Part shown: in pieces, positions 33,735-42,497 of the stretch | Layout of the letters: every line of letters begins with the position of its first letter | Position numbering within the stretch: position 1 is the first letter of the stretch | Origin: an uncultured Clostridia bacterium | GTDB taxonomy: Bacteria; Bacillota; Clostridia; Oscillospirales; Ruminococcaceae | Direction of reading: 5' to 3' | Length of the DNA stretch: 64,000 nucleotides | NCBI GenBank assembly: GCA_947600065.1 | Contig: CANQFZ010000002.1 | Span: forward strand, 98,044-162,043 | Position numbers and translations under genes: made by a program | The notes under the pieces: generated by a model | The model's input: only the letters and a program-made list of their open reading frames with translations | Database searches by the model: none | What the model was told of the DNA's origin: nothing

Positions 33735-34659
33735 GAAAATTTTCTCTTTGCTTCTTTGCGCTGCGATTGCGGTGTTTTCGTTCTGTGGGTGTATGAATAA
33801 TTCGCCTGACAGCGGTAAACTGAAAATTGTTACGGCGATTTTTCCCGCTTATGATTTTGCTCGGGAGGTATTCGGCGATAAGGCTGAAATTACGCTTCTT
33901 CTTAAACCCGGAACGGAAAGTCACAGCTATGACCCCTCGGCAAAAGATATTGTCAAAATAAACAACTGCGATCTGTTTATTTACAACGGCGGAGAGTCCG
34001 ATGAATGGATAGAGAATATCCTAAATGACATTGACGAAATAAATACTTTGCGAATGATGGATGCGGTAAATGTTCTCGAGGAAGAGAATGTTTTCGGCAG
34101 GGAAGAGGATAATGATTCTGAAGATACCGAATATGACGAGCATATCTGGACTTCTCCCAAAAATGCCGCAAGGATAGTTTCAAGCATTTGTGATAAGGCT
34201 TCGGAATTATTTCCCGACTATATCGCGGAATTTGAAGAAAATGCCAAAAGTTGCATCGACAAAATAAATGATTTAGATAAACGCTTTGAAGAACTGCTTT
34301 CGGGAGAGGACAGATATTTTGTTTTCGGCGACAGATTTCCTCTGCTATATTTTTTCAAGGAATACGACCTCAATTATTACGCAGCATTTCCGGGCTGCAA
34401 TTCCGAAACGGAACCTTCCGCGCAGATAATAGCGTTTCTCGATGAAAAGCTTAAAGAAGAAGATACGATAAAAACCGTGTTCTGCATTGAACTTTCAAAT
34501 CATAAGCTTGCACAGACGCTTGCCGACGAACATGGTCTGAATGTAGCAGAATTTCACTCCTGCCATAACATTTCCGCAGACGATTTTTCGGCAGGGGAGA
34601 GCTATATTTCTTTTATGGAGCGAAATTATGAGATGCTGGAAAAAGCTCTCGGAAAATAG
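33727..34659 (+). CDS. znuA: Metal (zinc) ABC transporter substrate-binding lipoprotein
   Basis: Cluster A-I solute-binding protein, 310 residues, exported and probably lipid-anchored (signal KKIFSLLLCAAIAVFSFCGC, with an unusual lipobox). Metal-ligand His positions are in GTESHSYDPSAKD and EYDEHIWTSPKNA, and ELSNHKLAQTLADEHGLNVAEFHSCHN completes the C-lobe. An acidic stretch (REEDNDSEDTEYDEH) precedes the second His where zinc-binding proteins often have a His-rich loop. I start at ATG 33727, with AAAGGGTG ahead. Confidence 0.9.
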   Translation: MFKKIFSLLLCAAIAVFSFCGCMNNSPDSGKLKIVTAIFPAYDFAREVFGDKAEITLLLKPGTESHSYDPSAKDIVKINNCDLFIYNGGESDEWIENILNDIDEINTLRMMDAVNVLEEENVFGREEDNDSEDTEYDEHIWTSPKNAARIVSSICDKASELFPDYIAEFEENAKSCIDKINDLDKRFEELLSGEDRYFVFGDRFPLLYFFKEYDLNYYAAFPGCNSETEPSAQIIAFLDEKLKEEDTIKTVFCIELSNHKLAQTLADEHGLNVAEFHSCHNISADDFSAGESYISFMERNYEMLEKALGK

Positions 34660-34684
34660 ATAAACATTATGGAAAGCAATTACT

Positions 34685-35407
34685 ATGGCGCTTATTAAAG
34701 TTAATGATCTAACGTTATCGTATGAAAATATTACGGTAACAGAAAAACTGAATTTTATGGTTGAAAGCGGCGATTACCTTTGTATCGTCGGTGAAAACGG
34801 TTCGGGAAAAAGCACGCTGGTAAAGGCGCTTTTGTCGCTCAAAAAGCCCGAAAAGGGAACTATTGAGTTCGGCGAAGGGCTAAAGAAAAACGAAATAGGT
34901 TATCTTCCTCAGCAAACAAGCGCGCAGAAAAGTTTTCCAGCAAGCGTATATGAGGTGGTTATTTCCGGCTGCCTTAATTCGCGCGGGATACGTCCGTTTT
35001 ATTCTGCAAAAGAGCGTAAGACCGCTTTGGATAATATGGAAAAGCTCGGCATATCGGAGCTTAAAAACCGCAGTTACCGCGAGCTTTCAGGCGGACAGCA
35101 GCAGCGCGTTCTGCTTGCAAGAGCGCTTTGCGCAACAAAAAAACTTTTATTGCTAGATGAACCTGTTACAGGACTTGACCCCATAATCACTGCGGAATTT
35201 TACGAGTTAATTGCAAAAATAAATTCCGAGGGAATTACCATCATTATGGTAACTCATGATATTTCCGCAGCGACGGCATACGCAAATCGCATACTGTGTA
35301 TGCGCGAGGACAGATATTTTTTCGGAAAAAACAAGGAATTTAAAAACAGCGATTTCGCAGATCTTGCGGGAAGAAAATTTGCGAAAGGCGGTGAAAACGG
35401 TGACTGA
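34685..35407 (+). CDS. znuC: Metal ABC transporter ATP-binding protein
   Basis: 240 residues. Walker A GENGSGKST, Q-loop GYLPQQ, signature LSGGQQQRVLLARAL, Walker B LLLDEPVTGLD and switch MVTHD are all intact. It supplies energy for the ZnuA-ZnuB importer. The ATG lies 25 bases after znuA with a modest ribosome site, and the gene overlaps znuB by 8 bases. Confidence 0.93.
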   Translation: MALIKVNDLTLSYENITVTEKLNFMVESGDYLCIVGENGSGKSTLVKALLSLKKPEKGTIEFGEGLKKNEIGYLPQQTSAQKSFPASVYEVVISGCLNSRGIRPFYSAKERKTALDNMEKLGISELKNRSYRELSGGQQQRVLLARALCATKKLLLLDEPVTGLDPIITAEFYELIAKINSEGITIIMVTHDISAATAYANRILCMREDRYFFGKNKEFKNSDFADLAGRKFAKGGENGD

Positions 35408-36218
35408 GATATTAACGGATATTTTCAGCACGCCTGTTCTCGTAAGAGCGCTTATCGTAGGTATTCTTGTATCTTTATGCGCTGCGCTTTTGGGAGTAAG
35501 TCTGGTTTTAAAGCGTTTTTCAATGATAGGAGACGGATTATCACACGTCGGTTTCGGAGCGCTTGCAGTCGCAACAGTCATGAACATAGCGCCAATGGCA
35601 GTAGCTATACCCGTAGTAATAGCGGCGGCGTTCCTGCTTTTGAGATTGTCTTCAAACGGCAAAATAAAGGGTGATGCGGCAATTGCGCTTATTTCAACAG
35701 GCGCTCTCGGAATAGGCGTTATGGCTGTTTCGCTTTCAGACGGCGTAAACGTTGATATAAACAGTTATCTTTTCGGAAGCATAATCTCCGTTAGCAGAAG
35801 CGATGTAGTTATAAGTATTATACTTGCACTGATAGTTTTGTTTATGTTTGTGTTCTTCTACACAAAGATATTCGCCATAACCTTTGACGAAAGCTTTGCA
35901 AAAGCAACAGGCGGCGCTGTGAGCGCGTATAATATGATGATAGCTCTGCTTACTGCGATAACGATTGTTATAGGTATGCGGCTTATGGGTAGTATGCTTA
36001 TTTCAAGCCTTATAATTTTCCCCGCGCTCTGCTCAATGCGTGTATTCAAGAGTTTTCTTTCAGTTACTATAAGCTCCGCCGTTGTTTCCGTAATAACATT
36101 TATTGTGGGAATGATGATATCATACGCTTTTGACGCGCCCTGCGGGGCAAGCATTGTATGCGTAAATATAGCGGCATTTGCAGGATTTTTCGCAGTAGGA
36201 AAAATTGTAAATAAATAA
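35400..36218 (+). CDS. znuB: Metal ABC transporter permease
   Basis: Integral membrane subunit of the ABC-3 family, 272 residues with about eight helices; the family segment DGLSHVGFGALAVATV and the coupling loop MRLMGSMLISSLIIFPALCSM are present. I place the start at GTG 35400 (TEILTDIFSTPVLVRALIVG), which overlaps the znuC stop and has AAAGGCGGTG upstream; an in-frame extension to 35256 would run inside znuC and is not credible. A terminator follows. Confidence 0.92.
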   Translation: MTEILTDIFSTPVLVRALIVGILVSLCAALLGVSLVLKRFSMIGDGLSHVGFGALAVATVMNIAPMAVAIPVVIAAAFLLLRLSSNGKIKGDAAIALISTGALGIGVMAVSLSDGVNVDINSYLFGSIISVSRSDVVISIILALIVLFMFVFFYTKIFAITFDESFAKATGGAVSAYNMMIALLTAITIVIGMRLMGSMLISSLIIFPALCSMRVFKSFLSVTISSAVVSVITFIVGMMISYAFDAPCGASIVCVNIAAFAGFFAVGKIVNK

Positions 36219-36223
36219 TAAAA

Positions 36224-36256
36224 ACCGCCTTTGATTATTTATGACCAAAGGCGGTA
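36224..36256. terminator. Bidirectional terminator between znuB and the tyrosine recombinase gene
   Basis: ACCGCCTTTG / CAAAGGCGGT ten-pair stem with a 12-base loop. The minus-strand reading ends in a TTTTT run; the plus-strand tail is AAATTTTATTT. Confidence 0.8.
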
Positions 36257-36260
36257 AATT

Positions 36261-37298
36261 TTATTTCTTGTCCTTTGGCTCAACCTTAGCCAGAGGATTT
36301 TTATTCATTGCATTTTCCATTTGAGCGTTTGAAACGTGAGTATAGATCTGGGTTGTATTAAGGTTTTCATGTCCCAGAACGTCTTTAAGTACCCTGACAT
36401 CTACGCCGTTCTGATACATAAGTGTAGCAGCCGTATGACGAAGCTTATGAACAGACAGCCCCAAATTGCCAAGTCCGCTTTTTTTCAGACATTCCTCAAC
36501 TACCTGTTGTACACGGCGGTTTGATATTCTTGTGCGCCTGCGGCTTAAAAACAAAGCGTCAGTCGGCGCTGACATATCGCGCATACCTTTTTCACGGCGA
36601 ACTTCAACATCTGTAATATCTGACGAAATATATTCGTTATATGCATTGATACACGCTTCATTAAGGTAAATTATACGTTCTTTACTGCCTTTTCCAAGCA
36701 CTTTCATTGAGTAAATTTCTTCTCCGGCGCTATTATGGGTTTTCCGAATATCGCCTATATTTATTCCTACAAGCTCCGACAAACGAATTCCACAGTTAAG
36801 GAAGAAAACTATTATACAATAATCGCGTTTCGGATCAGGCGTGTCAACGTTTACAAGAAGCTCAAGCGACTGTTCGAGCGTCAGAAACTTAGGCAAAGCA
36901 GGTTTTGGCATTGGAAGTTCAAGATTTAACATAGGACTGACTTCAAACATATGTTTGTTGTTTGTAAGAAATTTATAAAACTGTCTCAGAGTAACAGCTT
37001 TGCGATAACGAGCTTTTTGTTTGTTATTTTTCTTTGTCTGCATGAATATCAGAAATTCCTGTGCGTCCTGTAAATCTACAGATTTGATATCGTCATCGGT
37101 TATATCGGAGATATCAATTTCGGAAAAATCTTTTTCCGATGCAAGATTTCTGCTTATTTTATAATATCTGAAAAAACTTTTAAGATCGTTATAATAATTT
37201 TTTACCGTAAGCTCCGAACGAGCTTTGACGACCTGCTCATAATAAATAAAGTCTTTAATGGACTGCGGCGCTGAATCGTAATATTTGTTGACCGACAT
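36261..37298 (-). CDS. Tyrosine recombinase, XerC/XerD-like
   Basis: 345 residues: an N-terminal SAM-like core-binding domain (~10-120) and a catalytic domain with the full set Arg (NCGIRLSELVG), Lys (LGKGSKERIIYL), HKLRHTAATLMY, GHENLNTTQ and the nucleophile Tyr in IYTHV. Such genes resolve chromosome dimers at dif when unlinked to mobile DNA. Neighbours here are housekeeping, so a Xer role is more likely than integration. It has its own promoter and shares a terminator with znuB. Confidence 0.9.
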   Translation of the reverse strand: MSVNKYYDSAPQSIKDFIYYEQVVKARSELTVKNYYNDLKSFFRYYKISRNLASEKDFSEIDISDITDDDIKSVDLQDAQEFLIFMQTKKNNKQKARYRKAVTLRQFYKFLTNNKHMFEVSPMLNLELPMPKPALPKFLTLEQSLELLVNVDTPDPKRDYCIIVFFLNCGIRLSELVGINIGDIRKTHNSAGEEIYSMKVLGKGSKERIIYLNEACINAYNEYISSDITDVEVRREKGMRDMSAPTDALFLSRRRTRISNRRVQQVVEECLKKSGLGNLGLSVHKLRHTAATLMYQNGVDVRVLKDVLGHENLNTTQIYTHVSNAQMENAMNKNPLAKVEPKDKK

Positions 37299-37640
37299 TG
37301 CTTTATACCTCCCTCTAATTGCGTAAAATAAGGATTATACGCAATAACATATATATTTCCCCCACTTCTCTAATTATAACATTTTAGGCGAAATTAGTCA
37401 ATAGTCTTAATAAACTTGCAATTGCAGACTAATAATAAAATCATATCTAATTTCAAATGCAAATTACAAAGTTTAAATATTTTCTCGAGCATTTTTAATT
37501 TATAAATGCTTAATAAAAATCAGCGCTGTTTATTATACAAAAAGATAAAAAAACAGTTGATTTTTTTAGAAGAATATGTTATTATAATATTGTAAATGAA
37601 TTATCGTGATGTCACGGTAAAGTTGAAAGGATTTTATGTT
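37299..37640. promoter_or_regulatory. Intergenic region: recombinase promoter, inverted repeat, AT-rich leader
   Basis: This 340-base gap has no gene. On the minus strand, TTGACT (37396-37401), 17 bases, TATAAT (37373-37378) should drive the recombinase gene. A perfect inverted repeat TTGCGTA / TACGCAA (37319-37344) lies between that promoter and the start codon and could be an operator or a leader hairpin. The remainder is AT-rich. TATAAT at 37583-37588 is a candidate -10 box for the SCP2-protein gene but has no well-spaced -35 box. Confidence 0.6.
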
Positions 37641-38087
37641 ATGACCAAATCTGAAAAACCGGCGAAAACTACTAAAGCTGAGACTAAAAAAGTTACCTCC
37701 AAAAAAACTACAGCAAAAACCGCTGTTGCAAGAAAAAGAGCTGTTAAAAAGCCGAAGTTTGCTACGGCTGACGAAATGTGCTTAAAGCTCAGAAAGCTGA
37801 TAAACAGCGAAAAAGCTGCCAATATCAAGACTAATGTAGCAGTTGATATCGAAGTTTGGGGACTTGAAAATGACAGCAATTGCCATTTGTATATTGAGAT
37901 AAAAGACGGTGCTGTAAATGTACAGCCTTATGAGTACAATGATTGCAGCCTCGAAGCGTATATCAGCTATGATAATATGATGAAACTCCTTGATGGAAAG
38001 CTCACAATAAATGATGCAATTGCCGACGGTTCTTTAAATGCAAACGGAAACATTCCTGCGGCTGTTATGGTTGCGTCGATATTCTGA
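37641..38087 (+). CDS. SCP2 sterol-binding-domain protein with basic histone-H1-like tail
   Basis: 148 residues. Residues 1-38 are a Lys/Ala/Thr-rich tail (KTTKAETKKVTSKKTTAKTA, then VARKRAVKKPK) resembling the tails of bacterial histone-H1-like proteins. The rest reads as an SCP2-type fold: VAVDIEVWGLEN, DCSLEAYISYDNMMKLLDGKLTINDAIADGSLNANGN, the segment that lines the lipid pocket in this family. AAAGGA lies about 10 bases before the ATG. A possible role is a nucleic-acid-tethered or membrane-surface lipid carrier; the combination, not the function, is what the sequence shows. Confidence 0.75.
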   Translation: MTKSEKPAKTTKAETKKVTSKKTTAKTAVARKRAVKKPKFATADEMCLKLRKLINSEKAANIKTNVAVDIEVWGLENDSNCHLYIEIKDGAVNVQPYEYNDCSLEAYISYDNMMKLLDGKLTINDAIADGSLNANGNIPAAVMVASIF

Positions 38088-38100
38088 TTTCTAAATATCA

Positions 38101-38131
38101 TTTTGCCCCCGATATAAGTCGGGGGCAATTT
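38101..38131 (+). terminator. Terminator after the SCP2-domain gene
   Basis: TTGCCCCCGA / TCGGGGGCAA ten-pair GC-rich stem with a six-base loop. The T-tail is short (ATTT), so read-through into the GNAT gene is possible. Confidence 0.7.
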
Positions 38132-38144
38132 AACGGAGTTAAAA

Positions 38145-38633
38145 ATGACAGAGATAATTAAAATGACGGAAAACGAGCTTTCACAGTGTACGGATATATG
38201 GAACAGCGTAGTCTTAGACGGAAACAGTTTTCCTCAGACCGAAACTCTCGACATTATTTCTGCGAGAAATTTTTTTGACAGTCAATCATATACTGGCGCT
38301 GCAATACTTACTGAAAATCACGAAGTCGTCGGAGTTTATATTTTACACCCGAACAACGTAGGAAGATGCGGTCATATCTGCAATGCAAGCTTTGCTGTAA
38401 AAAAAGACAAGCGCGGAATGCATATAGGCGAAGCAATGGTAAAGGATTGTATCACAAAAGGCCGCGAGCTTGGTTTTAAGATATTGCAGTTTAACGCTGT
38501 TGTAAGGTCAAATACGCCCGCGCTTGAGCTTTATAAAAAACTCGGCTTTAAACAGCTCGGTTTAATTCCGAACGGTTTTTTACTGAAGAACGGACAATAT
38601 GAGGACATTATCCCTCATTATATCGAGCTTTAG
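38145..38633 (+). CDS. GNAT-family N-acetyltransferase
   Basis: 162 residues with the canonical acetyl-CoA motif FAVKKDKRGMHIGEAMVKDCI and the C-terminal NTPALELYKKLGFKQLGLIPNGF of RimI-like proteins. ATG 14 bases after the hairpin with ACGGAGT ahead. Substrate unknown. Ends three bases before the aroB promoter. Confidence 0.9.
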   Translation: MTEIIKMTENELSQCTDIWNSVVLDGNSFPQTETLDIISARNFFDSQSYTGAAILTENHEVVGVYILHPNNVGRCGHICNASFAVKKDKRGMHIGEAMVKDCITKGRELGFKILQFNAVVRSNTPALELYKKLGFKQLGLIPNGFLLKNGQYEDIIPHYIEL

Positions 38634-38635
38634 AC

Positions 38636-38664
38636 TTGACTTTTTTACCAAGATATAGTATAAT
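38636..38664 (+). promoter_or_regulatory. Promoter of the aroB operon
   Basis: TTGACT (38636-38641), 17 bases, TATAAT (38659-38664). It overlaps the end of the GNAT gene's stop region. Confidence 0.75.
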
Positions 38665-38712
38665 ATAATTTGTAATCGTACAAAAAAAGAAAAGCATTTT
38701 CGGAGGACAGCT

Positions 38713-39765
38713 ATGGAAAAAGTTGTTATAAACGCAAGCACGAGTTATGAAATACTGCTTGACAAAGGCTTGCTCGATGTTTCGGGAGAGCTTATTTCCC
38801 GCGTTATAAAGCCTACGGCAAAGGCTTGTGTAGTTACTGACGATAATGTAGATAAATACTATGGCGAACGTTTGATGAAATCACTTGACAAAGCGGATAT
38901 CAAAGCAAAAAAGTTTGTTTTCCCTCATGGCGAGGCATCTAAAAATCACTCTACCCTGCTTAATATCTACGATTTTTTGGCGGAAAACGGATATACACGT
39001 TCCGATTTTATTGTGGCTCTCGGAGGCGGAGTTGTCGGAGATACGGCGGGTTATGCGGCGGCAACTTATATGCGCGGTATAGAGTTTGTACAGATACCGA
39101 CAACCGTAGTTTCACAAGCTGACAGCTCTGTTGGCGGAAAAACGGCGGTGAACATAAATTCGGGGAAAAATCTTGTCGGCGCTTTTCATCAGCCGAAGCT
39201 TGTTATCTGCGACACTGACACACTTAAAACTCTTACGCCCGAATTTTTCTCTGACGGTATGGCGGAAGTTATAAAGCACGGAATGATTAAATCGCCCGAA
39301 CTGTTTGAAATACTTTCGAGCGGGGATATAAACGACAATATCGTCGATATAATGCGCAGAAATGTTTCAATCAAAGGGCAGGTAGTAGAAAACGACGAGC
39401 GCGAAAAAGGTGAAAGAATGCTCTTGAATTTTGGTCACACTCTTGCACATGCGCTTGAAAAATATTATAACTATACAGGTATTACTCACGGAAACGCCGT
39501 TGCTGTAGGAATGAGCGTTTTCACGCATATCGCCGAACGAAGAGGTATGTGCAAAAAAGGCGTAGGCGACAAATTAGACGCTCTTCTTACAAAATGCGGC
39601 CTGCCTATAAACGACAGCGCTCCGCTCGATAAACTTTATGAACTTTCGCTCCGCGACAAAAAACATCTCTCGGACGGAATGAATATCGTTATTTGCTCGG
39701 GCATTGGAAAAAGCGAAGTTATAAAAATGTCTGTCGAAGAATACAAGGAGTTTATAAATAGCTGA
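38713..39765 (+). CDS. aroB: 3-Dehydroquinate synthase
   Basis: Second enzyme of the shikimate pathway, converting DAHP to 3-dehydroquinate with NAD and a metal. Signatures: FIVALGGGVVGDTAGYAAATYMRGI (NAD), SQADSSVGGKTAVN, the metal ligands in DGMAEVIKHGMI and NFGHTLAHALE, and ITHGNAVAVGM. 350 residues. GGAGGA precedes the ATG. First gene of aroB-aroA-orf-aroC. Confidence 0.96.
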   Translation: MEKVVINASTSYEILLDKGLLDVSGELISRVIKPTAKACVVTDDNVDKYYGERLMKSLDKADIKAKKFVFPHGEASKNHSTLLNIYDFLAENGYTRSDFIVALGGGVVGDTAGYAAATYMRGIEFVQIPTTVVSQADSSVGGKTAVNINSGKNLVGAFHQPKLVICDTDTLKTLTPEFFSDGMAEVIKHGMIKSPELFEILSSGDINDNIVDIMRRNVSIKGQVVENDEREKGERMLLNFGHTLAHALEKYYNYTGITHGNAVAVGMSVFTHIAERRGMCKKGVGDKLDALLTKCGLPINDSAPLDKLYELSLRDKKHLSDGMNIVICSGIGKSEVIKMSVEEYKEFINS

Positions 39766-39767
39766 AT

Positions 39768-40985
39768 ATGGATATAAAGATCACTCCGAAAAAACTATGC
39801 GGAAAGGTTTTGGTGCCGCCTTCAAAAAGTGTCGCTCACAGAATGATAATTGCGGCTTCTCTTTCAGACGGCAGGTCGGAAATATCAAACCTCTTCCCTT
39901 CTGTTGATATAAAAGCAACTCTTGGTTGTATGGAAGCGCTCGGCGCGAAAATAAGCTATGACGGCAAAACAGCTGTAATTGAAGGAATAAAATCTGTTCC
40001 CAAAAAAGCGGTATTAGATTGCTGTGAATCAGGCTCGACGCTAAGATTTCTTATCCCCGTGGCGGCGGCTCTCGGAGTAAATGCCGAGTTCGAAGGCAGA
40101 GGGAAATTGCCCGAAAGACCGATAACTCCGTATATAAACGAGTTTCCGAAGCATAACGTTTCGTTTGATTTTTCCGGAGAATATAATTTGCCCTGCAGTA
40201 TAAAAGGCAAATTGAGCGGAGGAAAATTCGAGATAGACGGCGGTATTTCTTCTCAGTTTATTACAGGGCTTTTGTTTGCGCTACCGCTTCTTTCTGAGGA
40301 CAGCGAAATAAGGCTCACCTCTCCCCTTCAGTCAAAACCGTATGTTGATATAACTTTGGGTGTTCTTCGTGATTTCGGATGCGGAATAACCGAAACAGAC
40401 ACGGGTTATTCAATAAAAAGCGTCGGAAAATTCAAGCCTTTTTCGGGGAGCGTTGAGGGCGATTATTCACAGGCGGCGTTCTTTTATGTTGCGAACGCTC
40501 TCGGTTCTTCGGTCGAAATAAACGGGCTGAATGAAAACTCGCTTCAGGGCGACAAGGCTATTGTCGATATCTGTAAGAATGCCGCAGGAGGAAATGCGTT
40601 TGAAATTGACTGCTCGGATATTCCCGATCTTGTGCCTATAATGTCGGTGCTTGCTTGTTTTTGCAGCGGCACAAGCCGAATTATAAACGCAGGCAGGCTC
40701 AGGATAAAAGAATGTGACAGGCTTGCGGCAATGGAAGCATGTCTGAATAAAATAGGCGGAAATGTAAAGTCGACAGCAGACACCCTTGAAATAGAGGGCG
40801 TCGGGACGCTTAAAGGCGGCGATGTCGGCTGTTTTAACGACCACAGAATAGCAATGGCTATGGCAATTGCCGCAACAAGATGTAAAACGCCTCTGATAAT
40901 TCGCAAGGCGGAATGTGTCGCAAAGTCTTATCCCGATTTCTTTGATGTTTACAGAGAGCTCGGAGGAAACGCAACAGAGGTTTAA
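39768..40985 (+). CDS. aroA: 3-Phosphoshikimate 1-carboxyvinyltransferase (EPSP synthase)
   Basis: It joins shikimate 3-phosphate and PEP. Typical segments: VPPSKSVAHRMIIAASLSDG near the start, SGSTLRFLIPVAAAL, the QFITGLLFALPLL segment and DHRIAMAMAIAA with the late Lys in CVAKSYPDFFD. 405 residues, slightly short, as in many Clostridia. The Gly-rich glyphosate loop reads CESGSTLRF, so class I or II cannot be settled by eye. It begins 2 bases after aroB. Confidence 0.95.
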   Translation: MDIKITPKKLCGKVLVPPSKSVAHRMIIAASLSDGRSEISNLFPSVDIKATLGCMEALGAKISYDGKTAVIEGIKSVPKKAVLDCCESGSTLRFLIPVAAALGVNAEFEGRGKLPERPITPYINEFPKHNVSFDFSGEYNLPCSIKGKLSGGKFEIDGGISSQFITGLLFALPLLSEDSEIRLTSPLQSKPYVDITLGVLRDFGCGITETDTGYSIKSVGKFKPFSGSVEGDYSQAAFFYVANALGSSVEINGLNENSLQGDKAIVDICKNAAGGNAFEIDCSDIPDLVPIMSVLACFCSGTSRIINAGRLRIKECDRLAAMEACLNKIGGNVKSTADTLEIEGVGTLKGGDVGCFNDHRIAMAMAIAATRCKTPLIIRKAECVAKSYPDFFDVYRELGGNATEV

Positions 40986-40998
40986 AGGTTGGTTTAAA

Positions 40999-41370
40999 AT
41001 GACAAAAGATGAGCTTAAAAAGTATATACTGGAAACCTACGATATTGTGGAAGATTACCCGTGGGAGAATGACACGACCGACGCTGTTTTCCGTCATCCC
41101 GAAAATAAAAAATGGTTTGCACTTTTAATGAATATACCTGCGTCTAAGCTCGGCATTAAAAGCGAAAAGAATATTGATATACTGAATGTAAAATGCGACA
41201 ATATACTTATAGGTTCGCTTATTAGAGAAAGCGGCTTCTTCCCTGCTTATCACATGAACAAAAGCAACTGGATAACGGCGGCTCTCGACGGGTCAGCGGA
41301 CGATGAAAAAATAAAATGGATTTTGGATATGAGCTTTGACGCCACAAAGAAAACCGTAAAGGCAAAATAG
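40999..41370 (+). CDS. MmcQ/YjbR-family protein
   Basis: 123 residues, a small single-domain protein with the CyaY-like YjbR fold: DYPWENDTTDAVFRHPENKKWFALLM and a C-terminal YHMNKSNWITAALDGS segment with the typical Lys/His-x-x-W pattern. The start at ATG 40999 follows AAAGGTTGG; longer in-frame starts overlap aroA. The family binds DNA in one studied member but has no settled function. It sits between aroA and aroC in one transcript. Confidence 0.88.
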   Translation: MTKDELKKYILETYDIVEDYPWENDTTDAVFRHPENKKWFALLMNIPASKLGIKSEKNIDILNVKCDNILIGSLIRESGFFPAYHMNKSNWITAALDGSADDEKIKWILDMSFDATKKTVKAK

Positions 41371-41384
41371 ATACGGAGGAAAAT

Positions 41385-42470
41385 ATGTCATCTTGTTTTA
41401 ACGGCGGTATTGATATTTCTATTTTTGGCGAAAGCCACGGAAAAGCTATAGGCGTGGTTATTGATAATATCCCCGCGGGAGAAGAAATAGATATCGAAAA
41501 ATTAGCCGAATTTATGCGGAGGAGAGCGCCTAAAAAAGACGGAACTTCTACAACTCGAAATGAAAAAGATATTCCCGAAATAATGTCGGGACTTTATGAG
41601 GGAAAAACAACGGGCACTCCTCTATGCGCTGTGATCTATAATTCCGACCAGCATTCGTCGGATTATGGAAATATATCGCATATCGCGCGCCCCGCTCACG
41701 CTGATTATACGGGATTTCTTCGCTATAACGGCGCGAACGACCCACGCGGAGGCGGGCATTTTTCGGGAAGGCTCACTGCTCCGCTTTGCTTTGCAGGGGC
41801 TGTCTGCGGACAGATACTCGAACACAGAGGAATAACAACAGGCGCGCATATCGAACGAATAAAAAATGTATGCGATGAAAGATTTGACCCCGTAAATGTT
41901 TCAGCAATGCAGCTTAATGCTGTAAAGAGCGGCTTCCCTGTTATTTCGGCAGGCGTTGAAGAAAAAATGCGCGAGGTCATAAACAGCGCAAGAATGAATA
42001 TGAACAGCGTAGGCGGGATAGTTGAATGTGCTGCAGTTGGATTTCCTGCGGGAATAGGCTCGCCGATGATGGACGGACTGGAAAATATAATTTCACGTTT
42101 GGTTTTTTCAATTCCTGCGGTAAAAGGAATTGAATTCGGAAACGGTTTTTCATGCGCGGATATTTTCGGCAGTGAGAACAATGATGAATTTTACATTGAA
42201 AACGGAAAAGTTCTTACTAAAACAAACAACCACGGAGGAATATTGGGCGGGATAAGCTCGGGCATGCCTATAATTTTCCGAGCTGCATTTAAACCCACGC
42301 CGTCTATTTCACGTCTGCAGAAGAGCGTTGATTTCAAGGAAATGACCGAAACAGAGCTTGAAATAAAAGGAAGGCACGATCCGTGCATAGTGCCGCGTGC
42401 AGTGCCTTGTGTAGAAGCGGCACTCAATATCGCGCTTTTGTCTGCGATGATAAACGATCCGAAAATTTAA
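41385..42470 (+). CDS. aroC: Chorismate synthase
   Basis: FMN-dependent 1,4-elimination that gives chorismate. FGESHGKAIGVVIDNIP at the N-terminus, RPAHADYTGFLRYNGANDPRGGGHFSGR, and the C-terminal GRHDPCIVPRAVPC, each with the conserved His/Arg of the active site. 361 residues, full length, with GGAGGAAA ahead of the ATG. The pathway genes aroD, aroE and aroK are not in the window. Confidence 0.96.
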   Translation: MSSCFNGGIDISIFGESHGKAIGVVIDNIPAGEEIDIEKLAEFMRRRAPKKDGTSTTRNEKDIPEIMSGLYEGKTTGTPLCAVIYNSDQHSSDYGNISHIARPAHADYTGFLRYNGANDPRGGGHFSGRLTAPLCFAGAVCGQILEHRGITTGAHIERIKNVCDERFDPVNVSAMQLNAVKSGFPVISAGVEEKMREVINSARMNMNSVGGIVECAAVGFPAGIGSPMMDGLENIISRLVFSIPAVKGIEFGNGFSCADIFGSENNDEFYIENGKVLTKTNNHGGILGGISSGMPIIFRAAFKPTPSISRLQKSVDFKEMTETELEIKGRHDPCIVPRAVPCVEAALNIALLSAMINDPKI

Positions 42471-42497
42471 AAAGAATTTAAAAAGGAGGATTTAGCT

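Noticed and set aside
35256..35399. Longer N-terminus for the metal permease
   Set aside because: It would lie wholly inside znuC in another frame; the GTG at 35400 has the ribosome site and the family start.
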